From: HK-STAS-PATE-34 sp031973435 | GTDB taxonomy: Bacteria > Patescibacteriota > Minisyncoccia > Phycocordibacterales > UBA9973 | Length of the DNA: 21,212 nt | Direction of reading: 5' to 3' | Assembly (NCBI GenBank): GCA_031973435.1 | Contig: DALYDA010000012.1 | Span: 1 to 21,212 of the forward strand | In this document: piece by piece, positions 7,186 through 15,205 of the stretch | How the letters are laid out: the number at the start of each line of letters is the position of its first letter | How positions within the stretch are numbered: the first letter of the stretch is position 1 | Notes under the pieces: model-generated | The model's database searches: none | Told to the model about the DNA's origin: nothing | The model's input: the letters and a program-made list of their open reading frames with translations, nothing else | Translations under genes and position numbers: made by a program

Positions 7186-7779
7186 ATGGAAAGATGGAAC
7201 GACCTGCGTCATATACATGAAAAATGGTTTGCACAATGCAGATGCAAACTAAAAGAAACTGCGACTCAGGCAGTCCCTGGGGATGGATCTCCCGATGCAG
7301 AGATAGTATTTGTAGGTGAAGCCCCTGGAAAAACAGAAGACTTGCAAGGCAAACCATTTATCGGATCTGCCGGAAAATTCCTGAGCGAAATGCTTGCTTC
7401 AATACACATGATCCGAGAAGATATCTACATTACAAACATTGTAAAATATCGCCCACCTGATAATCGTGATCCATTGCAAGAAGAAAAGGATGCGTGTAGA
7501 GAGTGGCTTCACGAAGAACTAAATTTTATAAAACCAAAGTTAATAATTTTCTTGGGGCGTCATGCGATGAATGACTTTTTTCCAGAACTAAAGATCGGTG
7601 AAGCACATGGCAAACTAATCCATAAAAAATTCAGTGGTATAGAGACAGAATATTTCTTACCTCTTTATCACCCAGCCGCCGCACTTTACAATGGTGGACT
7701 GAGATCAGAACTAAAAAAAGATTTTAAAAAAATTCCACTTGTATTGAGAAAAGTAGAAAAAAATACCCGTCATTACTGA
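7186..7779 (+). CDS. Family-4-like uracil-DNA glycosylase
   Basis: 197 residues from the ATG at 7186, typical for the family. It removes uracil from DNA as the first step of base excision repair. Visible signatures: AVPGDG (29-34), VFVGEAPGKTEDLQGKPFIG (41-60, uracil and DNA binding), NIVKYRPPDNRDP (84-96), KLIIFLGRHAM, and LYHPAAAL, the C-terminal H-P-x-A catalytic-loop motif. Iron-sulfur ligands are unusual: the N-terminal pair is C18-R-C20 rather than C-x-x-C, the third position is Tyr88 (usually Cys in N-V-V-K-C), and C104 is kept. A frame extension to 7147 exists, but the -10 box 7 bases before 7186 favours the shorter form. It converges on the XRE gene with a 7-base overlap. Confidence 0.9.
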   Translation: MERWNDLRHIHEKWFAQCRCKLKETATQAVPGDGSPDAEIVFVGEAPGKTEDLQGKPFIGSAGKFLSEMLASIHMIREDIYITNIVKYRPPDNRDPLQEEKDACREWLHEELNFIKPKLIIFLGRHAMNDFFPELKIGEAHGKLIHKKFSGIETEYFLPLYHPAAALYNGGLRSELKKDFKKIPLVLRKVEKNTRHY

Positions 7780-8255
7780 CGAGTCATATACTTACGAAAA
7801 TTGGACAAGAAAGCCAAGTCTTCTTTTCCACCATTTTTTAAAAATGTTTTAAAAAATCGAAGAATCTTGCGATCCTCCGAAGAGAGACCACTGGCATGTT
7901 TCTTTATTTTCAAGTCACCCTTTTTGGTGCTTCTTTTAGAAGCTTTCTTCCAACCTGATCTGGCTATGTGGTTTTTTCTACCTATCGAACGATCTTTACG
8001 TTCAATTTTTTTTTCAGCTTCGTTGAGGAACTTTTTGAATTTAGTCTTTTCATATTCAGTAAAAGACAATGCCTCCGGTATTTCCAGGGCAATTTTGTCG
8101 GGTATATGAGAATTGGCATTCTCATATTCGCACCATGTTGCCTCGTGACGAAGAATTTTTTTTCCAGCTTGTTTTTGGGTCATGCCACGTTTTATACGAG
8201 CACGATAGAGGAAGTTGAGAGGACTCCCTTTTTTAAACGGTAATTTTATTTCCAA
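7773..8255 (-). CDS. XRE-type helix-turn-helix protein with basic C-terminus
   Basis: 160 residues. Residues about 13-60 fit an XRE/Cro helix-turn-helix: LNFLYRARIKRGMTQKQAGK, then ATWCEYENANSHIP, the usual 'T-Q-x-x-x-A ... x-x-x-x-E-N-x-x-x-x-P' pattern. The middle (KTKFKKFLNEAEKKIERKDR) is helical, residues about 95-125 are Lys/Arg-rich, and the C-terminus (EDRKILRFFKTFLK... FRKYMTRQ) may be a second small helical domain. The start is TTG at 8255, the only in-frame start before the domain, and a consensus promoter lies just upstream. It probably acts as a DNA-binding regulator; the target is unknown. Its 3' end overlaps the glycosylase gene tail to tail by 7 bases. Confidence 0.8.
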   Translation of the reverse strand: MEIKLPFKKGSPLNFLYRARIKRGMTQKQAGKKILRHEATWCEYENANSHIPDKIALEIPEALSFTEYEKTKFKKFLNEAEKKIERKDRSIGRKNHIARSGWKKASKRSTKKGDLKIKKHASGLSSEDRKILRFFKTFLKNGGKEDLAFLSNFRKYMTRQ

Positions 8256-8273
8256 ATTTATTGATTTTCTTCT

Positions 8274-8301
8274 ATTATACCAAGATACTTATTATTGTCA
8301 A
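8274..8301 (-). promoter_or_regulatory. Consensus sigma-70-type promoter of the XRE gene
   Basis: Perfect TTGACA (8296-8301) and perfect TATAAT (8274-8279) on the minus strand with a 16-base spacer. It fills most of the 47-base gap to the upstream gene. The -10 box is 18 bases from the TTG, giving a leader of about 11 bases, longer than at most other genes in this window. Confidence 0.85.
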
Positions 8302-8302
8302 G

Positions 8303-9724
8303 CTATTCCAAAAGTTCGAAGTCCTCTGCTGAAAAGTTGTTCCCTTTTGGCTCAGCCTCTTTTTTGTCCTTGCGAATATACAAAACTGATATTACAGAAA
8401 GAGCGAGCAGACCGACAAAACCCAAAAACGCAAAATTAATCGATCCTTGTTTACCAGACTCATGTGCACTTGCAGTCAGACTATCTCCGGAAATAAAATT
8501 TTTATTTTCTGTATACTCCCCCTCATATTCACCCTCTGTAAAATTATCTTCTACTTTCTTTGGTACATATGCAATATTTTTAGAAGTAGAAAAACTTTTT
8601 GTTGAACTTGCAAAAAGCGGAGACACGTCACTTCCAAATGAAGAAAGAGATAGTACAGCTCCACTATTACCAACAAAGCCAGTATTTTTACTTGGAATCA
8701 CAATAGATTTATTTGGGAGAACTACTGTGTTGTACGGCAAAATATATACACTTGTTCCATTTCTTATACTCCAATAGGATACATCTACTTCGCGTGATCC
8801 ATTGTTTGTAATTTTCGTATCGATAAGATTTCCATTACGGACAATGGAACTTATCTCAATCTCAGTGTCGGTAACCAATATTGTTTTTCTTACAGATACT
8901 TCTACCTCTTTGCTTCCATGTCTATAATAGTCTAGGTGGAGCACATATTCTCCGGGATAAATATAAGTATGAGTTACTTCTTCATATGAATCTCCTTGGT
9001 ACACTGTTCCATCTCCCATGTTCCATACAAAATGTCCCGTATGCACTTCTTGGAGGAATAGATTTTTTACAGTCGCATTGAAAACTCCACTGTTGCCCAT
9101 GCTTATGTACGATGGCGTTGTTAAACTTATACTCCAGTTATTCTGTAATGGAACGGGTTCGCCGTCCTCTGTCAGTACTGTTGTACTAGATGTTGTTGTT
9201 CCTGAATCATCGCCATTGTTTGTTGTACCCTCTTGATTTTCACTTCCTGGAGTGGGAGTACCTGCTGACCATGATGATCCACTGCCTATGAGAGAATTTC
9301 CGTCACCTGCTCCCCCGTCTGCACTACCTGCATATGTAACATCGTCTACTAGTATAAGAGTACCGTCTTTCAATCCAATATTCTCCCCACTTTCGTTACC
9401 AAGTGAAAACGAAGAGTCAAAGATCGTTCCAGAGTATTCAGGCCAATCGGCAAGAAAAGCAGAAGGATTTTGTACTATCACAGCAAAACTACCTGTAGAA
9501 AGAGTTCCGCTTCCTTGGGACAGTACAAGGGTATGATTTGTATTAGCTTCAAAAAATTTCCAAGTTGTCAGGTCGACAGAACTCCCGTCGTTGTAAACTT
9601 CAACCCACTCCCTATCAGTATCTGTTCCCTCCAAGTCATACATAATCTCTGTTATTGAGACAGAGGCAAAAGCGCTAATCGGAAAAAATATAGTGATGAA
9701 AATTGAAGTTAGAACCTGCTTCAT
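8303..9724 (-). CDS. Membrane-anchored lamin-tail / PKD surface protein
   Basis: 473 residues. Signal peptide at 1-20 (FITIFFPISAFA, then SVSITEIMYD). Residues about 21-125 are a lamin-tail (LTD) domain: ITEIMYDLEG, REWVEVYNDGSSVDLTTWKF, FAVIVQNPSAF. A Ser/Gly/Thr-rich linker follows. A PKD-like beta domain is marked by FVWNMGDGTVYQG and THTYIYPGEYVLHL. A second LTD-like beta region follows (NNGSREVDVSYWSIRNG). Near the C-terminus is one membrane helix (about 429-449, FAFLGFVGLLALSVISVLY), then a charged cytoplasmic tail. The body would face outside. LTD domains occur in secreted and surface proteins, often beside nucleases or in adhesion contexts. It is one base downstream of the TraG-like ATPase gene, hence co-transcribed. 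Role in attachment or DNA handling is inference. Confidence 0.88.
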   Translation of the reverse strand: MKQVLTSIFITIFFPISAFASVSITEIMYDLEGTDTDREWVEVYNDGSSVDLTTWKFFEANTNHTLVLSQGSGTLSTGSFAVIVQNPSAFLADWPEYSGTIFDSSFSLGNESGENIGLKDGTLILVDDVTYAGSADGGAGDGNSLIGSGSSWSAGTPTPGSENQEGTTNNGDDSGTTTSSTTVLTEDGEPVPLQNNWSISLTTPSYISMGNSGVFNATVKNLFLQEVHTGHFVWNMGDGTVYQGDSYEEVTHTYIYPGEYVLHLDYYRHGSKEVEVSVRKTILVTDTEIEISSIVRNGNLIDTKITNNGSREVDVSYWSIRNGTSVYILPYNTVVLPNKSIVIPSKNTGFVGNSGAVLSLSSFGSDVSPLFASSTKSFSTSKNIAYVPKKVEDNFTEGEYEGEYTENKNFISGDSLTASAHESGKQGSINFAFLGFVGLLALSVISVLYIRKDKKEAEPKGNNFSAEDFELLE

Positions 9725-9725
9725 A

Positions 9726-11858
9726 TTAATCGAATACTTTTTTCAATAAATCTTCTGGTACCTGTTTTTTAGGTTTATTTTGATCTACTGGAATTTCCGC
9801 CACCTTCTTTTCTATTACATCAGGAATCGGTGTATCAGGTGTCTCAACTTTTGAAACTGGTTCTGCTGTCGGCGCACTGCTTTCAGTCGGACCGAAAATA
9901 TTTTTCTCGAGCATTGCTTTTTGGAGAGCGTCTCTTAGAGACTGTTTCATTTCCGGAGTTGCATCCTTTTGTGAGACAGGTCTTTGGTACGTTGTATTGT
10001 TGCTTTGAGGAGTTAGATCTTTGAGTGAAATAGTCTGCGCTGGTTTTGGAATGGGCTTTGGTTCCTCCCTTTTTATTTGTGGCACTGGTTGTGCGCCGGC
10101 TACAAAATCTTTCTTCAAAACAAAAGAAGATTTCTTCAGTGGGACAGTGCCAGTTTGGTTGTTTGAATTGTTTTGGATTGAAATAGTCGTGTTTTGGATT
10201 TTTATATTATTGTTGGTGGAAACAGGGATTTCTTTTGTAGTTTTTGCAACTGGAGGAATCGGAGCGATTGCAGCAATTGGTGCACTCGCTTGAGCTGGTG
10301 CTGGAGATTTCTTTTCCTCTAAGTTTGAGTTTTCTATTTCTTTTAGAAGATTCTTGAGCGAAGAGTTTGGCTGGATCATTGCTTGTGGTTTTGGGAAAAT
10401 CTTCTTTGGTACTGAGTTATTCCTAATCATAGATAGCTGTGATGGTGCTGGTGAAGGAACATCCTTTTTCGGATATTGTTTAGGAGCACTATTTAGTTTC
10501 TCTACCTGCTCACCAAATGCCTCCTTGCCAGATTTCACAGATGCCGACTCTTCAGATTTCTGAAATGCTGGCTTTTCCATAGTTTCCATTATATCTGCCT
10601 CTACAACACTCCTTGGCTTTGCAAAAAGTGTTCGTGAACTTTCAACGATACGGTCTTTGAATGAAGATTCGAGTTCTCGAATAGGAGGGAGAGTTGTTGC
10701 TGAAAAAGGAGGTGATCCTACACCATCTATCATAAGGGAGAGATATATTTGAGCAAAACCCAAACTCACCAAGTCTGTTTTCGTAAAAGCTGGAGCAAAA
10801 ACTGTTTCTAATACTTCTGCATCGAAAGGACCCACACGAAATGCTATTGTGGTACCCACGTTACCGAACACTGCGGCACGGACCTCTTCTATCATCTGCT
10901 CTATGTATTGGTGTGCGATAGTAAGATTTAGTTTGTATTTTCTAGCCTCGGAAAGTATCTCAGCAAATGTCTCGTTTACGAAAGTTTGGAACTCGTCAAC
11001 ATAAAAATAGAAGTTCGAAAGTTTTGCCAAGTCATCTGGAGAGACATCTGCTCTAGACATGGCGCCAAGATAAATCTTTGTTACAAGCATGCTTCCTAGA
11101 AGTTTTGCATTTTGTTCCCCAACTAACCCCTTGGAAAGGTTCATGATGAGAATCTTTCTATTGTCCATAATGTCACGAATATCAAAAGAAGATTTTGGTT
11201 GACCGATTATGTTTCGGATAAGTGGGTTCATGGTGAACTGTCCCACTTTATTTTGTATCGCAGGAGTAGCCTCAGCAGCGAAACGGTCTGTATACTTTGC
11301 AAACTCATCAACCCAAAAAGATTTTACCGCAGAGTCTGTTACGTTCTCTACAACTTTTTTTCTATAGTCTTTGTCAGAGAGCATCCGGTTTACACCGAGG
11401 AGTGTCGCTCCTGGATACTCAAGAAGAGCAAGGATAGTATTGTTCAATATGTATTCCATTCTGGCACTCCATGCATCGGCCCAGATTTTTTTGAATGCAC
11501 TCATGAGTCCAGATGCAACCAAGTGTCTTTTGTCATGACCCACGTCTTCCATTATGTTAAATGAGATAGGGTACTCTGTATCGAAAGGTGCAAAATAGAT
11601 AACATCTTTTATTCGATGCTCTGGAACATACTTCAATATTTTTTCTGCAGTAGCTCCGTGAGGGTCGATAAGTGCCAAACCCTCTCCATTTTGAATATCC
11701 TGAACTGCCATGTTCTCAAGTAGAGTCGACTTTCCCATACCCGTCTTTCCTATTACATAGACGTGCTTAGTGCGGTCTTTGGCTTTTATTCCAAATTTTG
11801 TTTTTGTATTTCGGTAATCAGTCTCCGCGAAATACGTTACTCGTTCAGGATCGAACAT
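9726..11858 (-). CDS. TraG/VirD4-like conjugative-type ATPase with long disordered tail
   Basis: 710 residues. The N-terminal 400 form a P-loop motor of the FtsK/VirB4/TraG type: Walker A GKTGMGKST (37-45), ALIDPHG shortly after, Walker B FYFYVDEFQTF (about 284-290), and LNLTIAHQYIEQM, the conserved sensor region. Annotation pipelines usually call such proteins 'type IV secretory system conjugative DNA transfer' or TraM-recognition proteins. No membrane helix precedes the motor, unlike classical VirD4/TraG. Residues about 400-710 are low complexity (Pro, Lys, Ser, Gln, Asn). ATP-driven movement of DNA or protein at the membrane is likely. It is followed 1 base later by the LTD/PKD surface gene. 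In the CPR such ATPases are proposed to take part in DNA uptake; that role is unproven here. Confidence 0.87.
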   Translation of the reverse strand: MFDPERVTYFAETDYRNTKTKFGIKAKDRTKHVYVIGKTGMGKSTLLENMAVQDIQNGEGLALIDPHGATAEKILKYVPEHRIKDVIYFAPFDTEYPISFNIMEDVGHDKRHLVASGLMSAFKKIWADAWSARMEYILNNTILALLEYPGATLLGVNRMLSDKDYRKKVVENVTDSAVKSFWVDEFAKYTDRFAAEATPAIQNKVGQFTMNPLIRNIIGQPKSSFDIRDIMDNRKILIMNLSKGLVGEQNAKLLGSMLVTKIYLGAMSRADVSPDDLAKLSNFYFYVDEFQTFVNETFAEILSEARKYKLNLTIAHQYIEQMIEEVRAAVFGNVGTTIAFRVGPFDAEVLETVFAPAFTKTDLVSLGFAQIYLSLMIDGVGSPPFSATTLPPIRELESSFKDRIVESSRTLFAKPRSVVEADIMETMEKPAFQKSEESASVKSGKEAFGEQVEKLNSAPKQYPKKDVPSPAPSQLSMIRNNSVPKKIFPKPQAMIQPNSSLKNLLKEIENSNLEEKKSPAPAQASAPIAAIAPIPPVAKTTKEIPVSTNNNIKIQNTTISIQNNSNNQTGTVPLKKSSFVLKKDFVAGAQPVPQIKREEPKPIPKPAQTISLKDLTPQSNNTTYQRPVSQKDATPEMKQSLRDALQKAMLEKNIFGPTESSAPTAEPVSKVETPDTPIPDVIEKKVAEIPVDQNKPKKQVPEDLLKKVFD

Positions 11859-11866
11859 ATGTGTAT

Positions 11867-11872
11867 ATTATA
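11867..11872 (-). promoter_or_regulatory. -10 box of the TraG-like ATPase operon
   Basis: Minus-strand TATAAT, 8 bases before the ATG at 11858; the upstream -35 region is weak. The overlapping TAATAT is 6 bases from the ATG. Either predicts a leaderless or nearly leaderless mRNA. Confidence 0.5.
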
Positions 11873-11909
11873 TGTTAAACGCACCAAGTATGAAAGTGAA
11901 TTGAGGTAT

Positions 11910-12587
11910 TTACCTGTTGAGCGTGTCTGAAACCAAGTTACCATCCTTTATGTGTATAGTTCTGTCTGTCATCCGTGCGTACTCTTCCTCGTGTGTAACC
12001 ATAACTATAGTCTGTCCTGTTTTGTGTAGCGATTGGAATACGTCCAAAACAGATTTTGATGTTTCTGTATCTAGGTTGGCTGTTGGCTCATCTGCAAATA
12101 TTATTCTCGGACTGTGAGCTATCGCTCGTGCAATAGCTACACGTTGTTGTTCTCCACCAGATAGTTTTGAAGGAGTGTTTTCTAGTTTCTCGCCTAGTCC
12201 CACTTTTATCAGCGCTTCCTTGGCTTTCACTTCTGCCTCAATCTCTGGTATGCCCTGCGTCAGGAGCGGAACCATTACGTTCTCTATAGCAGTTAGTGTC
12301 GGAAGTATCGCATAATCTTGGAAAACATAACCTAGTGTATGGAGACGAAGTCTCGTTCTTACTTCACTATCCAAGTCATCTACCACAAGTCCATCTAGCT
12401 CGATACTTCCGGAAGTAGGATGATCCAATAATCCTAGTTGATAAAGAAGTGTAGACTTACCAGAACCAGACTTTCCGGTAATAGAGAGGAATTGTCCTTC
12501 TGAAACTTCAAAAGAAATGTCTTTTAGAGCAACTAGTTCGCTCTGTCCATTTTTGAAAACTTTTCTAAGATTTTTTACTTTAATCAT
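11910..12587 (-). CDS. MacB/LolD-type ABC transporter ATP-binding protein
   Basis: 225 residues, a complete ABC ATPase. Walker A is GKSGSGKST (38-46), the Q-loop lies in TLGYVFQDYAILPTLTAIEN, the signature is LSGGEQQRVAIARAIAHSP, Walker B is RIIFADEPTANLD, and the H-loop is MVTHEEEYA. The ANLDTETS stretch and the size match the MacB/LolD/FtsE subfamily. It powers the permease encoded 39 bases upstream (12627-13923). MacB-type systems export peptides, lipoproteins or signals by a mechanotransmission cycle; the cargo here is unknown. It is separated by 51 bases from the downstream TraG-like gene, which has its own -10 box. Confidence 0.93.
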   Translation of the reverse strand: MIKVKNLRKVFKNGQSELVALKDISFEVSEGQFLSITGKSGSGKSTLLYQLGLLDHPTSGSIELDGLVVDDLDSEVRTRLRLHTLGYVFQDYAILPTLTAIENVMVPLLTQGIPEIEAEVKAKEALIKVGLGEKLENTPSKLSGGEQQRVAIARAIAHSPRIIFADEPTANLDTETSKSVLDVFQSLHKTGQTIVMVTHEEEYARMTDRTIHIKDGNLVSDTLNR

Positions 12588-12626
12588 ATATTAGTAATTA
12601 GCGGCGAGTGATAAGTGAATAGTGAA

Positions 12627-13923
12627 TTAACGACCGAGTATTGCGTTTAGGGTATTTTGTTTAATAACTATATAAGCTGGGATATATCCTGCAATGAGTG
12701 TTGCAATAAAGAGGATAAGAGCTCTAAATAGTGTTCCTCCAAGTGTCGCAACCAAGATACCGTCAGAAAATGGGAAGTCTATAGGGTTTGCATCGAGAGC
12801 CGGCTTGAGCATAACAAAAACTATTATCATTCCANNNNNNNNNNCAAGAACAACCCCCACCAATGCATAGAAAATAGCTTGAAGTACATATGATATCTCG
12901 ATCGCTCCTCTTGTTACACCTATTCCTTTTAGTATTCCGATATATCTTCGTCTTGTTATTGCGTTTACAAAGATAACTATAAAAATAGTAATACACGCAA
13001 CTACGAGCCCGATGGAACTGATAACGTTACCCAAGAGAGCAAAAGTTATTTTGATATCTTTTAGAAACTTTGGTTGTGCGTCTTCCCATGTTTGCACACG
13101 TGCATAGTCGTCTACACCATTTGCAATAAGATAACTTTTGAATGAGTCGGCTCCATAGCTGTCACTCACATCTATCGCCATTTCATCTACGTTCAGATCA
13201 CTTCTGTTTATAAGTTTGCGAAGCTCACCTTCTAACATGAAAACTCTTGCGTCCACTTCGCCAACTTTACTTTTTACTATTCCCTTAACAAACATCTCGC
13301 GAGAGTTTTCATTTACAGTTATCTTTACTCGGTCACCTACTTCCACATTTTTGAGAACTGTAAATCCGGGTGATTCAATAGGCGTGTATTTGAAAAGTAA
13401 ACTCGCACCGATCAAGATACTGTCTGTGTCCCCTGCCTCCAAATATTCACCTTCTACAACAGTACTTGAAAGATTGGTAACCTGGTCTTCTTTTTCTGGG
13501 TCAATTCCCGCAAAGGATCCTCCTGCTTTGTTGTATGCTTGGTCTGGACGGAGAGTGTCTTTGTAGTTTGAAATTACAGTACCACCCTCTACATACCTTG
13601 TTGTAAGTGCAACAAACCCGGGCGCAGATTCTACTACTTTTTCTATACGTGGACTTTCTCTTATATATTGTCTCTCAGTTAGAGGAGAGATGATTACATC
13701 TGAAGTATACAAATCTTTGTTTGCATTTTCAGATCCTTCGATGAGTCCNNNNNNNNNNCCCTGAAATCACAACAAGATTTAGAAATGTGAGCATCATCAC
13801 AAAAACGATAAGGAGTGTTGTCCATGGGTTCGCACGTCTTAGTTCTCTATATGCCAAAAAGAAACCGACAGACACGGCTATCTTTATCCCCTCCCATCTA
13901 TTTTGATTCAATACTTTGTCCAC
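12627..13923 (-). CDS. MacB/FtsX-type ABC permease, interrupted by two assembly gaps
   Basis: About 430 residues. A cytoplasmic start (GTG at 13923) leads to FFLAYRELRRANPWTTLLIV and the first membrane helix (MMLTFLNLVVISG), then a gap of 10 N. After it, GLIEGSENANKDLYTSDVII begins the MacB-like extracytoplasmic domain, which continues to about LKDIKITFALLG. The C-terminus has the FtsX part: helix VVACITIFIVIFVNAITRRR, the coupling stretch IGILKGIGVTRGAIEISYVL, a helix cut by the second gap, and a last helix ending IAGYIPAYIVIKQNTLNAIL. The second gap keeps the frame; the first does not, so its true length is probably not 10. I treat this as one gene, not two. It starts 13 bases after rlmB and partners the ATPase at 11910-12587. 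Confidence 0.88.
12835..12844. other. Assembly gap (10 N) in the permease gene
   Basis: Ten N inside the C-terminal membrane region, between YALVGVVL and GMIIVFVML. A 3n+1 length fits the reading frame, so little or no sequence need be missing beyond the placeholder. Confidence 0.95.
13749..13758. other. Assembly gap (10 N) after the first permease helix
   Basis: Ten N between LNLVVISG and GLIEGSENAN. As written it shifts the frame, giving a false start and stop on either side. MacB-like proteins usually have only a few residues here, so the true gap is probably 9 bases or another multiple of 3. Confidence 0.95.
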
Positions 13924-13936
13924 AAATTTATTTTGA

Positions 13937-14695
13937 TTATTTTTTTATATTTTTCCTTCTTTTCCATTCATACATCACAAGTGCTGCTGAAACAGAAGCA
14001 TTCAGTGATGGAACACCACCCTCCATCGGTATATTTATCAAAAAGTCACATGCCTCTCTTGTCATTTCTGGAGTTCCTCTTCCCTCACTTCCGATGACAA
14101 AAGCAACTGGCATATCGAAGTCCACATCCCAAAATGTCTCCTTGCCTTCTTCATCTATCCCAACTATCCAAAAACCTTTTTCTTTCAATTTCTTTAGAGT
14201 ATCGTTTACGTTTCCTATCTCAACTGTATCTATGTTTTCTATCATACCCGCAGAAGTCTTCCACACAGCACCGTCGAGTGGGCTCTGGTTGTGTTTCGGT
14301 ACTAGTATCGCAGAGATCCCAACCGCAACTGCAGTTCGGATCATTGCACCTGCATTGTGTGGGTCTTGGATTTCTTGGAAAACCAAGACTGCAGGATTGT
14401 TCGACACGTCGACACCATCTTTCCATGTGGAGAAAGGCACCATCGCACTTTCTATATGTGCAACTATTCCCTGGTCGTTCACATCTCCCACCATTGAGAT
14501 TATATTTTTCTGATTGACCTCTTCAACTTTTACTTTTCCTTTTTGAGTCAATCGTTCTATTTCATCACGAAAACTTTTTTGTACACCTGTTCGCACATAC
14601 ACCTTCAAAACTTTTTTTGGATTTTTAATCAAAAGTTCTTCTACTGGGTGTCTTCCGTATATGTATTGTGTTTTTGCTTCGGACTTTTCTTTCAT
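13937..14695 (-). CDS. rlmB: 23S rRNA 2'-O-methyltransferase, RlmB/TrmH family
   Basis: 252 residues, normal for RlmB. The N-terminal substrate-binding domain starts with YIYGRHPVEELLIKNPKKV; a short linker leads to the SpoU (SPOUT) methyltransferase domain. The three SpoU motifs are present: QEIQDPHNAGAMIRTA (motif 1 with the Asn/Arg pair), AFVIGSEGRG (motif 2), and INIPMEGGVPSLNASVSAAL (motif 3, the knot that binds S-adenosylmethionine). It would methylate the ribose of a guanosine in 23S rRNA (G2251 in E. coli). It heads a minus-strand run with the MacB-like permease and ATPase, and is transcribed divergently from the GNAT locus. The ATG at 14695 lies 6 bases after a -10 box. Confidence 0.95.
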   Translation of the reverse strand: MKEKSEAKTQYIYGRHPVEELLIKNPKKVLKVYVRTGVQKSFRDEIERLTQKGKVKVEEVNQKNIISMVGDVNDQGIVAHIESAMVPFSTWKDGVDVSNNPAVLVFQEIQDPHNAGAMIRTAVAVGISAILVPKHNQSPLDGAVWKTSAGMIENIDTVEIGNVNDTLKKLKEKGFWIVGIDEEGKETFWDVDFDMPVAFVIGSEGRGTPEMTREACDFLINIPMEGGVPSLNASVSAALVMYEWKRRKNIKK

Positions 14696-14701
14696 TCTTA
14701 T

Positions 14702-14751
14702 ATAATCGCACGAAATCTCTTATTTGACAAATATACAAAATAGTGTAATCT
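14702..14751. promoter_or_regulatory. Divergent promoters with overlapping -35 boxes
   Basis: Minus strand: TTGTCA (14725-14730), 17-base spacer, TGC-GATTAT extended -10 (14702-14707), then 6 bases to the rlmB ATG. Plus strand: TTGACA (14724-14729), 16-base spacer, TAATCT (14746-14751), then 17 bases to the GNAT ATG at 14769. The two -35 hexamers overlap by 5 bases, so both promoters cannot be occupied at once. Confidence 0.65.
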
Positions 14752-14768
14752 TAGTAAAAATTTTAATT

Positions 14769-15193
14769 ATGTATTTTGTAACTAAGAAAACTCTTCTTAC
14801 TGATATTATAAATCTGAGACAGGCGATCCTCCGACCCAAAAGTACCCTTAACAAGAGTCTTTTTGAAGGAGACTTCGATATGAACACTTACCATGTAGGT
14901 ACATTTGTTTGTGACCTACCAAACTCAGTTATAATTCCTCCTGTCATTGCTTCATGCGCAAGCTTCATGAAAAGCGACCTCATTGATGCTAAGGACACCA
15001 TAAATGAAATCTCTATTCCCTTTGGATACCAACTCCGTGGAATGGCAACAGCAAAAGATTTTCAGGAAATGGGCATAGGTGAAAGATTGATAGCTTTTGC
15101 TGAAGCAATAATCAATAAAGAAAAAGGCATTACTGCCTTTTGGTGTGATACTCCTGTAGAGATGGTTAGTTTTTTGGAAAAACAAGGTTGGAC
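14769..15193 (+). CDS. GNAT acetyltransferase, N-terminal part (cut by gap)
   Basis: About 141 residues from MYFVTKKTLLTDIINLRQAI to FLEKQGW at the gap. A GNAT fold is indicated by the acetyl-CoA-binding stretch GYQLRGMATAKDFQEMGIGE (Q/R-x-x-G-x-G type) followed by RLIAFAEAIINKEKG, then FWCDTPVEMVSFLEKQGW, which corresponds to the last conserved N/D-x-x-A-x-x-x-Y-x-x-x-G-F region. The C-terminal strand is missing. The ATG at 14769 is preferred to the TTG at 14724, which is part of the -35 box. Substrate unknown. The next piece, 15206-15445, repeats the same motif rather than completing the protein. Confidence 0.75.
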
Positions 15194-15203
15194 NNNNNNN
15201 NNN
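15194..15203. other. Assembly gap (10 N) between two GNAT pieces
   Basis: Ten N where two partial acetyltransferases meet out of frame. The real gap probably hides the C-terminus of the first and the N-terminus of the second, several hundred bases, or the assembler collapsed tandem copies. Confidence 0.9.
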
Positions 15204-15205
15204 CA

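Noticed and set aside
7147..7236. Longer N-termini for both divergent genes (to 7147 on plus, to 7236 on minus)
   Set aside because: They would make the genes overlap head to head, and the -10 boxes 7 bases before the inner ATGs fix shorter starts.
8295..9658. Plus-strand ORFs opposite the LTD/PKD protein
   Set aside because: Shadows of a strongly supported minus-strand gene.
12763..12996. 77-residue minus-strand ORF reading through N
   Set aside because: Out of frame with the permease, rich in Tyr/Asn/Cys and dependent on unknown bases.
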